Shown piece after piece: positions 7,452-16,776 of a stretch of 64,000 nucleotides of DNA. The translations under genes were made by a program, and so were the position numbers. The DNA is taken from NCBI GenBank assembly GCA_030539495.1, contig JAUNRX010000003.1, positions 9,416 to 73,415 on the forward strand, given 5' to 3'. The stretch comes from a bacterium. Its GTDB lineage: Bacteria > Bacillota > Clostridia > Lachnospirales > Lachnospiraceae. Each line of letters starts with the position of its first letter. Position 1 is the stretch's first letter. The notes beneath the pieces are model-generated. The model saw only the letters and a program-made list of their open reading frames with translations, was not told the origin of the DNA and did not search any database.

Positions 7452-9530
7452 ATGAGTATTTCTCGTCGCGACTTTTTAAAAGGTACTGCAGCAGGTGCCT
7501 TAAGTTTAACAACTATGGGACTTTTAGGTGGATGTTCTTCAAAAGAAGAAACACCAAACACACCAGCTGAAAGTACTAATAATGCAAATAATAATGCAGC
7601 ACAAACAACAACTACAGGAACAGCTAACTGGTTAGGTGAAGCACCAGCAATCAGCACAAGCAATATTAAAGATACTTGGAAAACAGATCTTTTAATCATT
7701 GGTGCTGGTAACGGCGGTTTAATGGCAGCAGTAAAAGCAGCTGACTTAGGAATCGATTTCCGTTTAGTAGAACAAAATCCAGTAATCTGTGATACTAGAA
7801 AATGGTATGCAGCAGTTAACTCTAAGGACTGTAAAAAAGCTGGTTTAAGCGTTGATGTACCTAGATTACGTAGTGAGTTCTCTCGTTATGCATCTGGTAA
7901 GATCGATCAAAGAGTATTAAACGTATTTATTAAAGAATCTGCAGCAATGCATGATTATGTATCACCAATCTTAAAGAAATACGATTTCGAATGTGACTTC
8001 ACAACTGATACTGGTCATGATGCTGAAGGTGCTACAACATACTACCGCCCAGCAGTAGAACATTACTGGCATCCAAAGAAAGATTCCAAGTATGCTGACT
8101 GGAGCCGTAACAAAGTATTTGAAGATGTAATTACGAAAAAAGGCTACGGCATTGACTTTGGATATGCATTAGTAGAATTAGTTAAAGAAAATGAAAAAAT
8201 TACAGGTGCCATCTTCCAAAACGTTGAAACAGAAGAATACGTAAAAGTAGAGGCAAATGCAGTATTATTAGCAACTGGTGGTTATGCTGGTAACCCAGAT
8301 ATGATCGAACAAATTGCTCCAACAACTGCAGCTTGTGTAACAGCAGTAAGTTACCATCCATCTAACCGTGGTCAAGGTATCAAAGCGGCTATATGGGCTG
8401 GTGCAGCAAAAGATATCGAAAGTGCTCCAATGATCTTCGACCGTGGTCTTGTAGATCCAGGCGTTGATGCTGGTTATGAAGTAGATGAAAATGGAAATAA
8501 ACATTTCCGTGGTAAAGTAAGACAGTTCAATCCAGGTACTCAACCATTTATGAAAGTAAACCGTGATGGTGTACGTTTCGCAAGTGAATATTGTCCATAC
8601 AATGATATTTCTTTCGCTGCTGCATCCCAAAAGGGTGGGGTTTATGCACAAATCTTTGATAGTAATATCTTAGAAGACGTTCAACGCTTCAATACATTAG
8701 GATGTTCCGCACAAACTCGTATGCGTGGAGCTCAAATTATGGAGGAAGACGGATACATTGGTCAAAATGTAAAAGACGGATACCTTAAAAAGGCGGATAC
8801 AATTGAAGAATTAGCTGACAAATTAGGATTTGAAGGCGATGCGAAAAAAGCATTCTTAAATTCCGTTAAAAAATATAATGAATACTATGAAAAACAAGTA
8901 GATGAAGAGTTTGGTAAACCAGCTTATACATTATCTGCAATCAAAAAAGGACCATTCTACGGTGGTTGGTTAGGCGGAAGCTTACTTACTACATGTGATG
9001 GTATCCGTATCAATGATGATATGCAAGCTATGAAAGCTGATGGTGAAGTATTAGAAGGTTTATATGTAACAGGTGACTGTTCCGGTTCTATGTTCGCAAA
9101 CAACTATCCTGAATTAATGCCTGGTATTGCATGCGGACGTACTTTAACATTCGCTATCCATGCAGTAGATAAATTAGTTGCAGATGGTACAGTTAAGACT
9201 GGTGTTGGTTCAAGTACTACTCCAGTTACATCCAAAGAAGATGCAGCTATGACTGCTGAAGGATTAAAAGACGGTACTTACACTGCATCTGCAAAAGGTA
9301 TTGAAGGAGACATCCCTGTTTCTGTAACAATCAAAGGTGGAAAGATCACTAAGATCGATGCTGATTACTCTAAGGAAACACCTTCAATCGGTGGCGTTCA
9401 TGGTAAAACAATCGTTGACAATATCATCGCTGCTAACGGTACAAAAGGCGTAGATGCAATCTCTGGTGCAACAATCACTACAGATGCCATCATGAAAGCT
9501 GTAAACAAATGTCTTGCTCAAGCTAAATAA
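7452..9530 (+). CDS. Tat-exported FAD/FMN flavoprotein reductase (fumarate-reductase-like lipoprotein)
   Basis: The 692-residue protein starts with a twin-arginine signal SRRDFLKGTAAG followed by a lipobox LLGGC (Cys about 28), so it should be exported folded and lipid-anchored. Residues about 75-565 are an FAD-binding domain of the fumarate/urocanate reductase family (LLIIGAGNGGLMAAVKA near the start, GLYVTGDCSGSMFAN near 535). Residues about 595-692 are an FMN-binding domain with SGAT (about 671-674), whose Thr is the usual ApbE flavinylation site. The classical fumarate-binding HGANRLGG region reads FANNYPELMPGIACGR here, so another acceptor is likely. It lies divergent from a complete Tat system. 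Such enzymes support extracellular anaerobic respiration in gut bacteria. Confidence 0.9.
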   Translation: MSISRRDFLKGTAAGALSLTTMGLLGGCSSKEETPNTPAESTNNANNNAAQTTTTGTANWLGEAPAISTSNIKDTWKTDLLIIGAGNGGLMAAVKAADLGIDFRLVEQNPVICDTRKWYAAVNSKDCKKAGLSVDVPRLRSEFSRYASGKIDQRVLNVFIKESAAMHDYVSPILKKYDFECDFTTDTGHDAEGATTYYRPAVEHYWHPKKDSKYADWSRNKVFEDVITKKGYGIDFGYALVELVKENEKITGAIFQNVETEEYVKVEANAVLLATGGYAGNPDMIEQIAPTTAACVTAVSYHPSNRGQGIKAAIWAGAAKDIESAPMIFDRGLVDPGVDAGYEVDENGNKHFRGKVRQFNPGTQPFMKVNRDGVRFASEYCPYNDISFAAASQKGGVYAQIFDSNILEDVQRFNTLGCSAQTRMRGAQIMEEDGYIGQNVKDGYLKKADTIEELADKLGFEGDAKKAFLNSVKKYNEYYEKQVDEEFGKPAYTLSAIKKGPFYGGWLGGSLLTTCDGIRINDDMQAMKADGEVLEGLYVTGDCSGSMFANNYPELMPGIACGRTLTFAIHAVDKLVADGTVKTGVGSSTTPVTSKEDAAMTAEGLKDGTYTASAKGIEGDIPVSVTIKGGKITKIDADYSKETPSIGGVHGKTIVDNIIAANGTKGVDAISGATITTDAIMKAVNKCLAQAK

Positions 9531-9536
9531 TTTTTA

Positions 9537-9710
9537 GCTGGCGCATTTTAGGTAGACTGAAAAGGTTTATCATTAAAATAATGTAGATTTACGATAAAAA
9601 AGTATGAGTTCCCGTAATAACAATATTGTTCTTCCGGGGACTCATATTTTTTTACTGTAGGTTGAGAATATTTTAATGATAAACCTTATTTTAGTTTATG
9701 GAGCGCCAGC
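9537..9710 (+). repeat. Long nested inverted repeat, family A copy 2
   Basis: The ends GCTGGCGC (9537) and GCGCCAGC (9703) are perfectly complementary. CATTAAAAT / ATTTTAATG and a central stem GAGTTCCCG / CGGGGACTC follow. The conserved loop is GTAGATTTACGATAAAA on the left and CTGTAGGTTGAGAAT on the right. It begins 6 nt after the flavoprotein stop codon in the same orientation and may be its transcript end. Confidence 0.85.
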
Positions 9711-9782
9711 CGGGAAGGAAGGCATGGGAAGACTGCGTTCTTAAAAGAATTTGAATGTTACATAAGAAGAGGAAGAGAAGTA

Positions 9783-9877
9783 AACAACGAGAAGAAACAC
9801 GCTCTGCGAGTTTCTCTCGTTATCGCGACAGTCGCCAAGGTCATGTATACATGACTTTGGCTCGTTGTTCGCGTAAA
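9783..9877 (+). repeat. Dispersed hairpin repeat, family C copy 1
   Basis: The sequence contains ACGAGAAGAAA..GAGTTTCTCTCGT, then TATCGCGACAGT, then a hairpin of CCAAGGTCATGT / ACATGACTTTGG. AACAACGAG and CTCGTTGTT close the whole. A second copy is at 62172-62266. It lies between the flavoprotein and cold-shock genes, where no gene is visible. Confidence 0.75.
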
Positions 9878-9886
9878 TAAAAAAAA

Positions 9887-9917
9887 GCAAGGCCATCATA
9901 CGATGATCTTGCTTTTA
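9887..9917 (-). terminator. Terminator of the cold-shock gene
   Basis: On the minus strand AAAGCAAG pairs with CTTGCTTT across a short loop and eight T follow. Confidence 0.8.
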
Positions 9918-9926
9918 AAATTCAAA

Positions 9927-10130
9927 CTAAGCTACAGTTACGTTTACAGCTTGTTCTCCACGGTTTCCTTCGATGATATCGAAAGTAACTTTTTGGTTTT
10001 CTTCTAAAGTTTTGAAACCTTCAGAAGCGATTCCAGTGAAGTGTACGAAGATGTCTTCGTTAGTTTCGTCGTTAGTGATGAAACCAAAACCTTTTTCAGA
10101 GTTAAACCATTTTACAGTACCTTTATTCAT
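9927..10130 (-). CDS. CspA-family cold-shock protein
   Basis: This is a 67-residue single cold-shock domain protein. It carries both RNA-binding motifs, KGFGFI (RNP1, about residues 14-19) and DIFVHF (RNP2, about 28-33), and the start [16 protein letters not shown] is standard. It should bind single-stranded RNA and DNA and melt mRNA structure, especially in cold or stationary phase. The gene is monocistronic with a promoter about 130 nt upstream and a strong hairpin in its leader that may control it. Length and residues are normal for the family. Confidence 0.97.
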   Translation of the reverse strand: MNKGTVKWFNSEKGFGFITNDETNEDIFVHFTGIASEGFKTLEENQKVTFDIIEGNRGEQAVNVTVA

Positions 10131-10176
10131 TATAAGATACCTCCATTATTATTAAATTTATATTCTGGGTGAAAAG

Positions 10177-10238
10177 TAAAAAATCACATATTTTTGTAAA
10201 GCATAATTATTAGATTATGACTTACAAAAATATGTGAA
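10177..10238 (-). promoter_or_regulatory. Terminator-like hairpin inside the cold-shock 5' leader
   Basis: On the minus strand a 17-nt arm (TCACATATTTTTGTAAG) pairs almost perfectly with TTTACAAAAATATGTGA and six T follow at once. It sits between the promoter and the ribosome site of the cold-shock gene, so it may act as an attenuator or thermosensitive element. Confidence 0.6.
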
Positions 10239-10268
10239 TCAACATAGACATCTAAAATATATACTCCT

Positions 10269-10297
10269 ATAGTACATGAAAAAATACAATTTGTCAA
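10269..10297 (-). promoter_or_regulatory. Promoter of the cold-shock gene
   Basis: On the minus strand TTGACA (10297-10292) and TACTAT (10274-10269) are separated by 17 nt, giving a leader of about 130 nt. Confidence 0.7.
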
Positions 10298-10407
10298 GAA
10301 AATTTCACACAAAATAAAAAAGAAGCGAATGAAAGAGACAAAACTTTAATTCCAAAATTTTACTGATATAATTAAGAGTAAGGAAGAAATGTAGGGGGGG
10401 ATTTTCT

Positions 10408-12582
10408 TTGATTAAAGGATATCATATGAAGTATTTAGCAAAAGATATCGTGGCAGGAGTGATCGTGGCAGCAATGTCCATTCCGATTTCCATGGGATAC
10501 ACGTTGGTGGCAGGACTTCCGCCGGTATATGGACTATATGGATCAGTTCTGCCAATCTTAGTATTTGCATTTTTAACAACTTCACCACAAGTAGTATTTG
10601 GAGTGGATGCAGCACCGGCAGCCATGGTTGGTGGATTGATGGCGACCATGGGAGTGGCAGCAAGTTCTGAGAAGGCGATGGAGTATATTCCGGTGCTGAC
10701 ATTCTTTGCTGCCTGCTGGTTGTTGCTCTTTTATTTCTTAAGGGCAGGGAAGTTTGTAAACTTTATATCGACTCCGGTTATGGGCGGATTTATTAGTGGG
10801 ATTTCTATTAGTATCATATTGATGCAGATACCAAAATTAATGGGAGGAGCAGCAGGAAAGGGAGAAGTCGTTGAGCTTGTGACCGACATCGCTAAAAATG
10901 CGACCCATATACATATGTTATCATTGTGCCTTGGACTAGCTACGCTTATTTTGATTTTCTTAGGCAAACGATATTTGCCAAAGTTTCCGATGGCAATTGT
11001 CTTAATGATCATCAGTGCGATTATTTCTAAGGTTGTTAATCTAAGCAGCTATGGAGTGGTCATGCTTGCAAAGGTTGAGCCGGGACTGCCAAAGTTTCAT
11101 ATGCTCCATTTTGAAGCGATTGATATCAAGCAGGTGATTACCTTGAGCCTGACCATAGCCATCGTAATTATGGCAGAGACATTGCTGTCATCCAATAATT
11201 TTGCATTTAAAAATGGATATCAGTTAAATCAAAATCGAGAGTTATTAGCCTATGCAGCCGGAAATGTGGTCTCAGCATTTACAGGGTGTGCACCGGTCAG
11301 TGGAAGCGTATCGAGAACGGTAATGGCTGAGCAGTTTGAGGCAAAGACTCAGGTTATGTCAATTGTTGCAGCAATTACTATGGTGCTTGTCTTATTATTT
11401 GGGACAGGAGTAATTGGATATCTTCCGGTACCAGTGCTGACTGCAATTATTATTTCTGCTCTATGTTCGGTAGTAGAGGTATCTTTGGCTATTAAGCTAT
11501 GGAGAGTGAACCGAACAGAATTTCTAATCTTTATGGCAGCGATGATTGGAGTTTTATTCTTCGGTTCTTTATATGGCGTAATTATTGGCGGAGTACTGTC
11601 CTTTGTTGCCGTCATTATCCGTGCAGTGGAACCGCCAAGAACATTTGTGGGCATAATTCCTGAAAAAGAGGGATTTTATAATCTAGAACGAAATCGTAGG
11701 GCAAAGCCGATAAAGAATACGGTTATTTATCGATTTGGTGGAAATTTATTTTTTGCCAATATCAGTACGTTCCAGGAGGATATTGAACATGCCATAAAGC
11801 CGGATACCAAGGTTGTAATCGTAGATGCCAGCGGCATTGGAAATATTGATGTGACTGCGGCGGAGCGATTGGAGCTTTTATATACTAATTTAAAGAAGAA
11901 AGGCATTCGTTTCTATATTACAGGCCATATCGGAGTGGTAAATGATCAGATGCGGGCACTGGGAATTGGTCATCTTGTGCAGGAGGGCGTTGTCAGAAGA
12001 ACGATTTCTTTGGCACTTCGTGGTGCCGGATATCATAAGCCTTATGAAATAGAAGAAGGGCAGCAGAACGAAAGAGAGGAAAGTCCGGAGGAAGAAAACT
12101 ATGTCTTACAGGAATTTGAATGGGCATTTGGAAAAGATGCCAATCAAGAGATGGAGAAGATTACAACCCAGTATTTGTTACAGTTAGAGAAACATAAGAA
12201 GGAGGCCATTACAGATATTAAAGAAGGAATCTTTGCCTCGGGATGGGGGAAAGTAAGTCTTTACGATGAGGATGAGTTACTGGAACGATTGGAAATGCAT
12301 TTACAAGAGATTGCAAAGAGCACAGGGTGTAAGGAAAGCGAGATTGAACAGATGATTGAGGAAAGGAGACAGTATAATCAGACAAAGATTGAGCAAATAA
12401 ATAAGAAGGTAAGCCAGACATTAAAACGTCATAGGCATGAACTTGCGATGCAGCTAATGCAATTAAATCCGGAGGCATTTGAACACTGGATGGAGAAGCG
12501 AAATGAACATTTGAAGAGATTAGAAGGAGAGGATCCGCTCCTCTTAAATAAATGGAAAGAATGGTATGATGCGGAAATCTAG
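10408..12582 (+). CDS. SulP-family anion transporter with STAS domain and long C-terminal extension
   Basis: The 724-residue protein has about 11-14 membrane helices (residues 1-400) of the SulP family, with the signature YGLYGSVLPILVFAF and VFGVDAAPAAMVGG near the N-terminus. Residues about 430-550 are a cytoplasmic STAS domain (VVIVDASGIGNIDVTAAERL). Residues about 565-724 form an extra charged, helical region not found in ordinary SulP. SulP proteins move sulfate, bicarbonate or other anions. The start is a TTG after GGGGGGG, supported by alignment with the paralogue at 26689 (MFKSYTMKYL against MIKGYHMKYL). An extended -10 (TGATATAAT) lies at 10374-10382. Confidence 0.9.
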   Translation: MIKGYHMKYLAKDIVAGVIVAAMSIPISMGYTLVAGLPPVYGLYGSVLPILVFAFLTTSPQVVFGVDAAPAAMVGGLMATMGVAASSEKAMEYIPVLTFFAACWLLLFYFLRAGKFVNFISTPVMGGFISGISISIILMQIPKLMGGAAGKGEVVELVTDIAKNATHIHMLSLCLGLATLILIFLGKRYLPKFPMAIVLMIISAIISKVVNLSSYGVVMLAKVEPGLPKFHMLHFEAIDIKQVITLSLTIAIVIMAETLLSSNNFAFKNGYQLNQNRELLAYAAGNVVSAFTGCAPVSGSVSRTVMAEQFEAKTQVMSIVAAITMVLVLLFGTGVIGYLPVPVLTAIIISALCSVVEVSLAIKLWRVNRTEFLIFMAAMIGVLFFGSLYGVIIGGVLSFVAVIIRAVEPPRTFVGIIPEKEGFYNLERNRRAKPIKNTVIYRFGGNLFFANISTFQEDIEHAIKPDTKVVIVDASGIGNIDVTAAERLELLYTNLKKKGIRFYITGHIGVVNDQMRALGIGHLVQEGVVRRTISLALRGAGYHKPYEIEEGQQNEREESPEEENYVLQEFEWAFGKDANQEMEKITTQYLLQLEKHKKEAITDIKEGIFASGWGKVSLYDEDELLERLEMHLQEIAKSTGCKESEIEQMIEERRQYNQTKIEQINKKVSQTLKRHRHELAMQLMQLNPEAFEHWMEKRNEHLKRLEGEDPLLLNKWKEWYDAEI

Positions 12583-12596
12583 ATAGAATAGATTGA

Positions 12597-12650
12597 AAAA
12601 AATATGGTGTAAAATCATAAGAGAGTCTTGATTTTACACCATATTTTTAT
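12597..12650. terminator. Bidirectional terminator between sulP and the polyamine operon
   Basis: ATATGGTGTAAAATCA pairs with TGATTTTACACCATAT, with A and T runs on the two sides, suiting both converging transcripts. Confidence 0.85.
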
Positions 12651-12677
12651 AGCCCTATTTGATCATAGACCGTGTGG

Positions 12678-13817
12678 CTACGATAAACGTCCTTTAAAGT
12701 CTTCGTATCCAAAGGTCTTAACTACTTTATTTTCCCCGTCTTTTGTATGGATGACGATGGCAGGGAGTGGCATGCCGTTAAAGGTATTGTTCTTTACCAT
12801 GGAGTAAAGCGCCATATCGCAGAAAATTAAATAATCTCCAATCTGCAAGGGCTTAGCAAAGGAATAATCACCGATACTATCTCCTGCAAGGCAGGTAGGG
12901 CCGGCAAGACGGTAAGTATAAGGATACGCAGGATCATCAGGAGTTTTGGCACCAATGATTTCCGGGCGATACGGCATTTCCAGCACATCTGGCATATGAC
13001 AGGCAGCGGAGGTATCTAGGATTGCAATAGAAATATTATTTTCTACAAGTTCTAACACCTTTGATACAAGAAATCCTGCATTTAGTACGACGGCTTCTCC
13101 CGGTTCCAGATAAATATCTACACCATATGTATTCTTTAGGTGAAGAATAATGTCAATTAATAGCTGGAGATCATAATCTTCTCTTGTAATATGATGGCCG
13201 CCGCCAAGATTGATCCATTTTACTTTCCCAAGATAGTCACCAAATTTGTCCTCCAGTGCAGTAATGGTTTTTGCAAGAGAGTCACTATTCTGTTCGCAAA
13301 GAGTATGGATATGGAACCCATCAATGCCTTCTAGTCTAGAAAAGTCAAAGGCATCTTTAGTAACGCCGAGCCGGGAGCCGGGAGCACATGGATCATAAAT
13401 GGCATGCCCTTCCTGAGTGGAGCATTCAGGATTTAGACGTAATCCACATTGTTTTCCCCTTTTGTGCACAAGTGGTGCATATCTTTCGTACTGGGAAATG
13501 GAATTAAACACGATATGGTCACAATACGTAAGTAATTCGTCCATATCTTCTTCTTTATAGGCAGGGGAGAAGACATGGGTCTCTCCGCCAAACTCCTCAT
13601 GGCCAAGACGGGCTTCGTAGAGCCCGCTTGCTGTTGTGCCACATAGGGAGGCTGCAATCTGTGGATACATGGAGAACATGGAGAATGCCTTTTGTGCCAA
13701 TAGAATCTTACACCCTGTGCGTTCCATAACGGAAGTTAGGATGGCAAGGTTTTTTTCTACAAGGGCTTCATCCACCACATATGCCGGAGTGGGTACATTT
13801 TTCACATAGTTCTTCAT
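12678..13817 (-). CDS. nspC: Carboxynorspermidine/carboxyspermidine decarboxylase
   Basis: The 379-residue PLP enzyme belongs to the alanine-racemase-fold decarboxylases. The catalytic lysine is in ILLAQKAFSMF (about residue 43), the glycine loop is INLGGGHHIT (about 206), and EPGEAV (about 240) holds PLP contacts; the C-terminal active-site Cys is in GPTCLAGDS. It removes CO2 from carboxyspermidine to give spermidine. It lies 3 nt after the dehydrogenase that makes this substrate and is the last gene of the polyamine operon. Length is normal for NspC. Confidence 0.92.
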   Translation of the reverse strand: MKNYVKNVPTPAYVVDEALVEKNLAILTSVMERTGCKILLAQKAFSMFSMYPQIAASLCGTTASGLYEARLGHEEFGGETHVFSPAYKEEDMDELLTYCDHIVFNSISQYERYAPLVHKRGKQCGLRLNPECSTQEGHAIYDPCAPGSRLGVTKDAFDFSRLEGIDGFHIHTLCEQNSDSLAKTITALEDKFGDYLGKVKWINLGGGHHITREDYDLQLLIDIILHLKNTYGVDIYLEPGEAVVLNAGFLVSKVLELVENNISIAILDTSAACHMPDVLEMPYRPEIIGAKTPDDPAYPYTYRLAGPTCLAGDSIGDYSFAKPLQIGDYLIFCDMALYSMVKNNTFNGMPLPAIVIHTKDGENKVVKTFGYEDFKGRLS

Positions 13818-13820
13818 GGA

Positions 13821-15023
13821 CTAGTCCACCATCTCTGGAGTAAAGCTTTCTTTCCAAGGAAGTCCCCATTTATTTAAGGCATCCATAAATGGATCTGGAT
13901 CAAATTCTTCGATATTAAATACACCTTTTTTATCCCAAGTCTTTGTCATCAACATCATGGCACCGATCATGGCAGGAACACCGGTTGTATAAGAAATTGC
14001 CTGTGATTCCACTTCTTTATAACATTCTTGATGATCACACACATTATATAAGTAGTAAGTCTTTTCTTTTCCGTCCTTTTTACCCTTGAAGATGCAGCCG
14101 ATATTGGTCTTTCCAACTGTTCTTGGACCAAGGGAGGCTGGATCAGGAAGGACAGCCTTTAAGAATTGAAGAGGAACGATTTGCTTTCCTTCATATTCAA
14201 TTGGTTCGATGGAAGTCATACCTACATTTTCTAAGCATTTTAAATGAGTAAGGTAGCTTTGGCCAAAGGTCATAAAGAAACGGATACGTTTAATGCCCGG
14301 CATATTTAGTGCTAGGGATTCTAATTCCTCATGATGTAATAAGTACATATCTTTTTCGCCGATTTCAGGGAAATTGTAGACACGTTTGATTTCCATTGGT
14401 TTTGTTTCAACAAAATGGCCATCTTCCCAGTAGCTGCCGTTGGCACTGACTTCACGGATATTGATCTCAGGATTGAAGTTTGTTGCAAAAGGATAACCGT
14501 GGTCGCCGGCATTACAGTCTAAGATATCAATATAGTTGATCTCATCAAATTCATGTTTTAATGCATAAGCAGAGAATACGCCGGTAACCCCTGGATCAAA
14601 GCCGCTTCCTAAAAGAGCTGTAATTCCGGCTTCTTTGAATTTTTCACGATATGCCCATTGCCAGCTATATTCGAATTTTGCAGTATCGATAGGTTCGTAG
14701 TTGGCAGTATCCACGTAGTTTGTCTTTGTTGCAAGGCAGGCATCCATAATTGTTAGGTCTTGATATGGAAGCGCTAGGTTTAGCACTACGTCTGGCTTGA
14801 ATTTATTGATTAAGGCAATCAGCTCATCTACATGGTCAGCATCTACTTTGGCAGTATGTATCTTTGTTGCAGTGGTCTTCTCTAATTTTTCTTTTACAGC
14901 GTCACATTTGCTCTTTGTACGACTCGCAATCATGATTTCTGTAAATACCTCGCTATTTTGGCAGCATTTGTGGATGGCAACATTAGCAACGCCTCCACAT
15001 CCGATAATAAGGGCTTTTCCCAT
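13821..15023 (-). CDS. Carboxyspermidine dehydrogenase (saccharopine dehydrogenase family)
   Basis: The 400-residue protein has an N-terminal Rossmann fold (LIIGCGGVANVAIHKC, residues 5-20) and the C-terminal saccharopine-dehydrogenase domain. In bacteria the homologue next to nspC is carboxyspermidine dehydrogenase, which condenses putrescine with aspartate semialdehyde using NADPH. Motifs such as LGSGFDPGVTGVFSAYA and NVCDHQECYKEVESQAISYTTG agree with LYS9-type proteins of this branch. It is tightly coupled to nspC and follows speB by 42 nt. Agmatine rather than putrescine could be the amine, as in the recently described carboxyaminopropylagmatine route; sequence alone does not decide. Confidence 0.9.
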   Translation of the reverse strand: MGKALIIGCGGVANVAIHKCCQNSEVFTEIMIASRTKSKCDAVKEKLEKTTATKIHTAKVDADHVDELIALINKFKPDVVLNLALPYQDLTIMDACLATKTNYVDTANYEPIDTAKFEYSWQWAYREKFKEAGITALLGSGFDPGVTGVFSAYALKHEFDEINYIDILDCNAGDHGYPFATNFNPEINIREVSANGSYWEDGHFVETKPMEIKRVYNFPEIGEKDMYLLHHEELESLALNMPGIKRIRFFMTFGQSYLTHLKCLENVGMTSIEPIEYEGKQIVPLQFLKAVLPDPASLGPRTVGKTNIGCIFKGKKDGKEKTYYLYNVCDHQECYKEVESQAISYTTGVPAMIGAMMLMTKTWDKKGVFNIEEFDPDPFMDALNKWGLPWKESFTPEMVD

Positions 15024-15065
15024 TTTAAAATCCTCCTAAGATTATGTTTTTCATTAAGATAAAGT

Positions 15066-15935
15066 TTATTTACTAAGTGATAACAAGAATTCTCGTAACA
15101 CTTTACAAGCAACAGCAGTAGATGCCCCTGAGGCATCTAACATTGGTGACAATTCATTTAAATCGCAGCCCACAATGTTTAGCTGGCATACTTTTCGTAT
15201 CGCAGATAGAAGCTCCATAAAGCTAACTCCTCCGGCTTCCGGAGTTCCTGTTCCGGGAAAGATGGAAGGGTCTAGGACGTCTAAATCAATGGTAAAATAG
15301 ATTGGCGTATCTTTTAGTTTGGCAATGGTCTCATCCAGTCCATTAAAGGTAAATGGATGCAGATGAGTATGTGTTTTCGCCCACTGGAACTCTTCTCGTT
15401 CTCCAGATCGGATACCAAATTGATGGATGCGGTGATCTCCAATCAAATCCCAGATACGGCGGATCACCGAGGCATGGGAAAGCTTGACGCCTAAATATTC
15501 TTCACGCAGATCAGTATGGGCATCAAAATGGATAATATGAACATCCGGATATTTTTTTAGTACGGAACGAAAGCTTCCTAAGGTTACTAAGTGCTCCCCG
15601 CCAATCATTAGTGGAAGCTTACCGTCGGAAACAATCTTGTCACTAAATGTTTCGATCTGGTTAAGGGCAATTTCACTGCTTCCGAAGCAAAGTTCTAGGT
15701 CTCCGCCATCAAAATAACAGTAGTCCTCCATGTCTTTATCAAGATAGGGACTGTACGTTTCTAAGCCATAGGATTCAGCTCGCATGGTACGGCTTGCAAA
15801 CCGGGTACCCGGACGAAATGAAGTGGTGGAGTCAAAAGGTGCTCCAAATAACACAATCTTTGACTCTTCATATTCATTTTCGCATCCTAGAAATGTCTCA
15901 ACATTTCGTGAGAGTGTATTGTCTTTATTCAACAT
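15066..15935 (-). CDS. speB: Agmatinase
   Basis: The 289-residue ureohydrolase has the binuclear manganese motifs GGEHLVTLG, HFDAHTDLREEY (about residues 130-141) and DLDVLDPSIFPGTGTPEAGG (about 208-227). It hydrolyses agmatine to putrescine and urea. The residues match agmatinase better than arginase. It overlaps speE by 11 nt and follows an arginine-decarboxylase-like gene, which together make putrescine from arginine. Confidence 0.93.
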   Translation of the reverse strand: MLNKDNTLSRNVETFLGCENEYEESKIVLFGAPFDSTTSFRPGTRFASRTMRAESYGLETYSPYLDKDMEDYCYFDGGDLELCFGSSEIALNQIETFSDKIVSDGKLPLMIGGEHLVTLGSFRSVLKKYPDVHIIHFDAHTDLREEYLGVKLSHASVIRRIWDLIGDHRIHQFGIRSGEREEFQWAKTHTHLHPFTFNGLDETIAKLKDTPIYFTIDLDVLDPSIFPGTGTPEAGGVSFMELLSAIRKVCQLNIVGCDLNELSPMLDASGASTAVACKVLREFLLSLSK

Positions 15936-16776
15936 CTTCTAATAGCTCCTCTACATAGTTTGGAAGTGCAAATGCACCAATGTGTAATTGGCAGTTATAG
16001 TACTTGGTCTTAAGGCCAAGGGATTTAAAGCGTAATGCATCAAAGTCGTAGATTGGATGATATTTCTTTGAGGCAAATCCAAACAGCCAGTGGCCCGAAG
16101 GGTAGGTTGGAATATGCGCTTGGTATACCTTGCTGATTGGGAATGACTCAATAATTCGTTTATGGGCACGCTGCATGGCAATGGCATCGTCTTTATAAAA
16201 AGGACTTTCATGCTGATTAACCATAATACCGTCGTCTTTTAGTGCCTTATAGCAGTTTCCATAGAATTCTTTGGTAAATAGACCTTCTCCAGGACCAAAA
16301 GGATCCGTGGAATCTACAATGATCAGGTCGTATTCATTTTGACGTCGACGCACGAACTTTAATCCATCCTGGTAGGTAATGTGAACTCTGGGATCTTCCA
16401 TGGAGCAGGAAGTAAGGGGAAGATATTCCTTGCAGACGTTTACGACCATTTCATCGATTTCTACAAGGTCGATATGTTCCAGCGTCTGATAGCGGGTCAG
16501 TTCACGAATTACCCCGCCATCTCCGGCACCAATCACTAATACTTTTTTTACATTTGGATGGACGGACATAGGAACATGTACAATCATTTCATGATAAATA
16601 AACTCATCTTTTTCGGTAAGCATCATATAGCCGTCCAAAGTAAGGAAACGTCCGAATTCCGGAGAGTCAAAAATATCAATTCGCTGAAACTCGCTTTGCG
16701 CTGAATATAACTGGCGGTCTACCTTGATGGATAACTCTACATTCTTTGTATGCTTTTCTGTAAACCATAATTCCAT
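15925..16776 (-). CDS. speE: Polyamine aminopropyltransferase (spermidine synthase)
   Basis: The 283-residue protein has the spermidine synthase fold: N-terminal beta domain (ELWFTEKHTKNVELSIKV), the nucleotide-binding VLVIGAGDGGVIRELTRY (about 80-97), and the active-site YDLIIVDSTDPFGPGEGLF (about 150-168) with catalytic Asp. It transfers the aminopropyl group from decarboxylated AdoMet to putrescine. Its ATG shares one base with the stop of the preceding decarboxylase (TAATG), so translation is coupled. Agmatine as acceptor is an alternative in some bacteria. Confidence 0.93.
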   Translation of the reverse strand: MELWFTEKHTKNVELSIKVDRQLYSAQSEFQRIDIFDSPEFGRFLTLDGYMMLTEKDEFIYHEMIVHVPMSVHPNVKKVLVIGAGDGGVIRELTRYQTLEHIDLVEIDEMVVNVCKEYLPLTSCSMEDPRVHITYQDGLKFVRRRQNEYDLIIVDSTDPFGPGEGLFTKEFYGNCYKALKDDGIMVNQHESPFYKDDAIAMQRAHKRIIESFPISKVYQAHIPTYPSGHWLFGFASKKYHPIYDFDALRFKSLGLKTKYYNCQLHIGAFALPNYVEELLEDVE

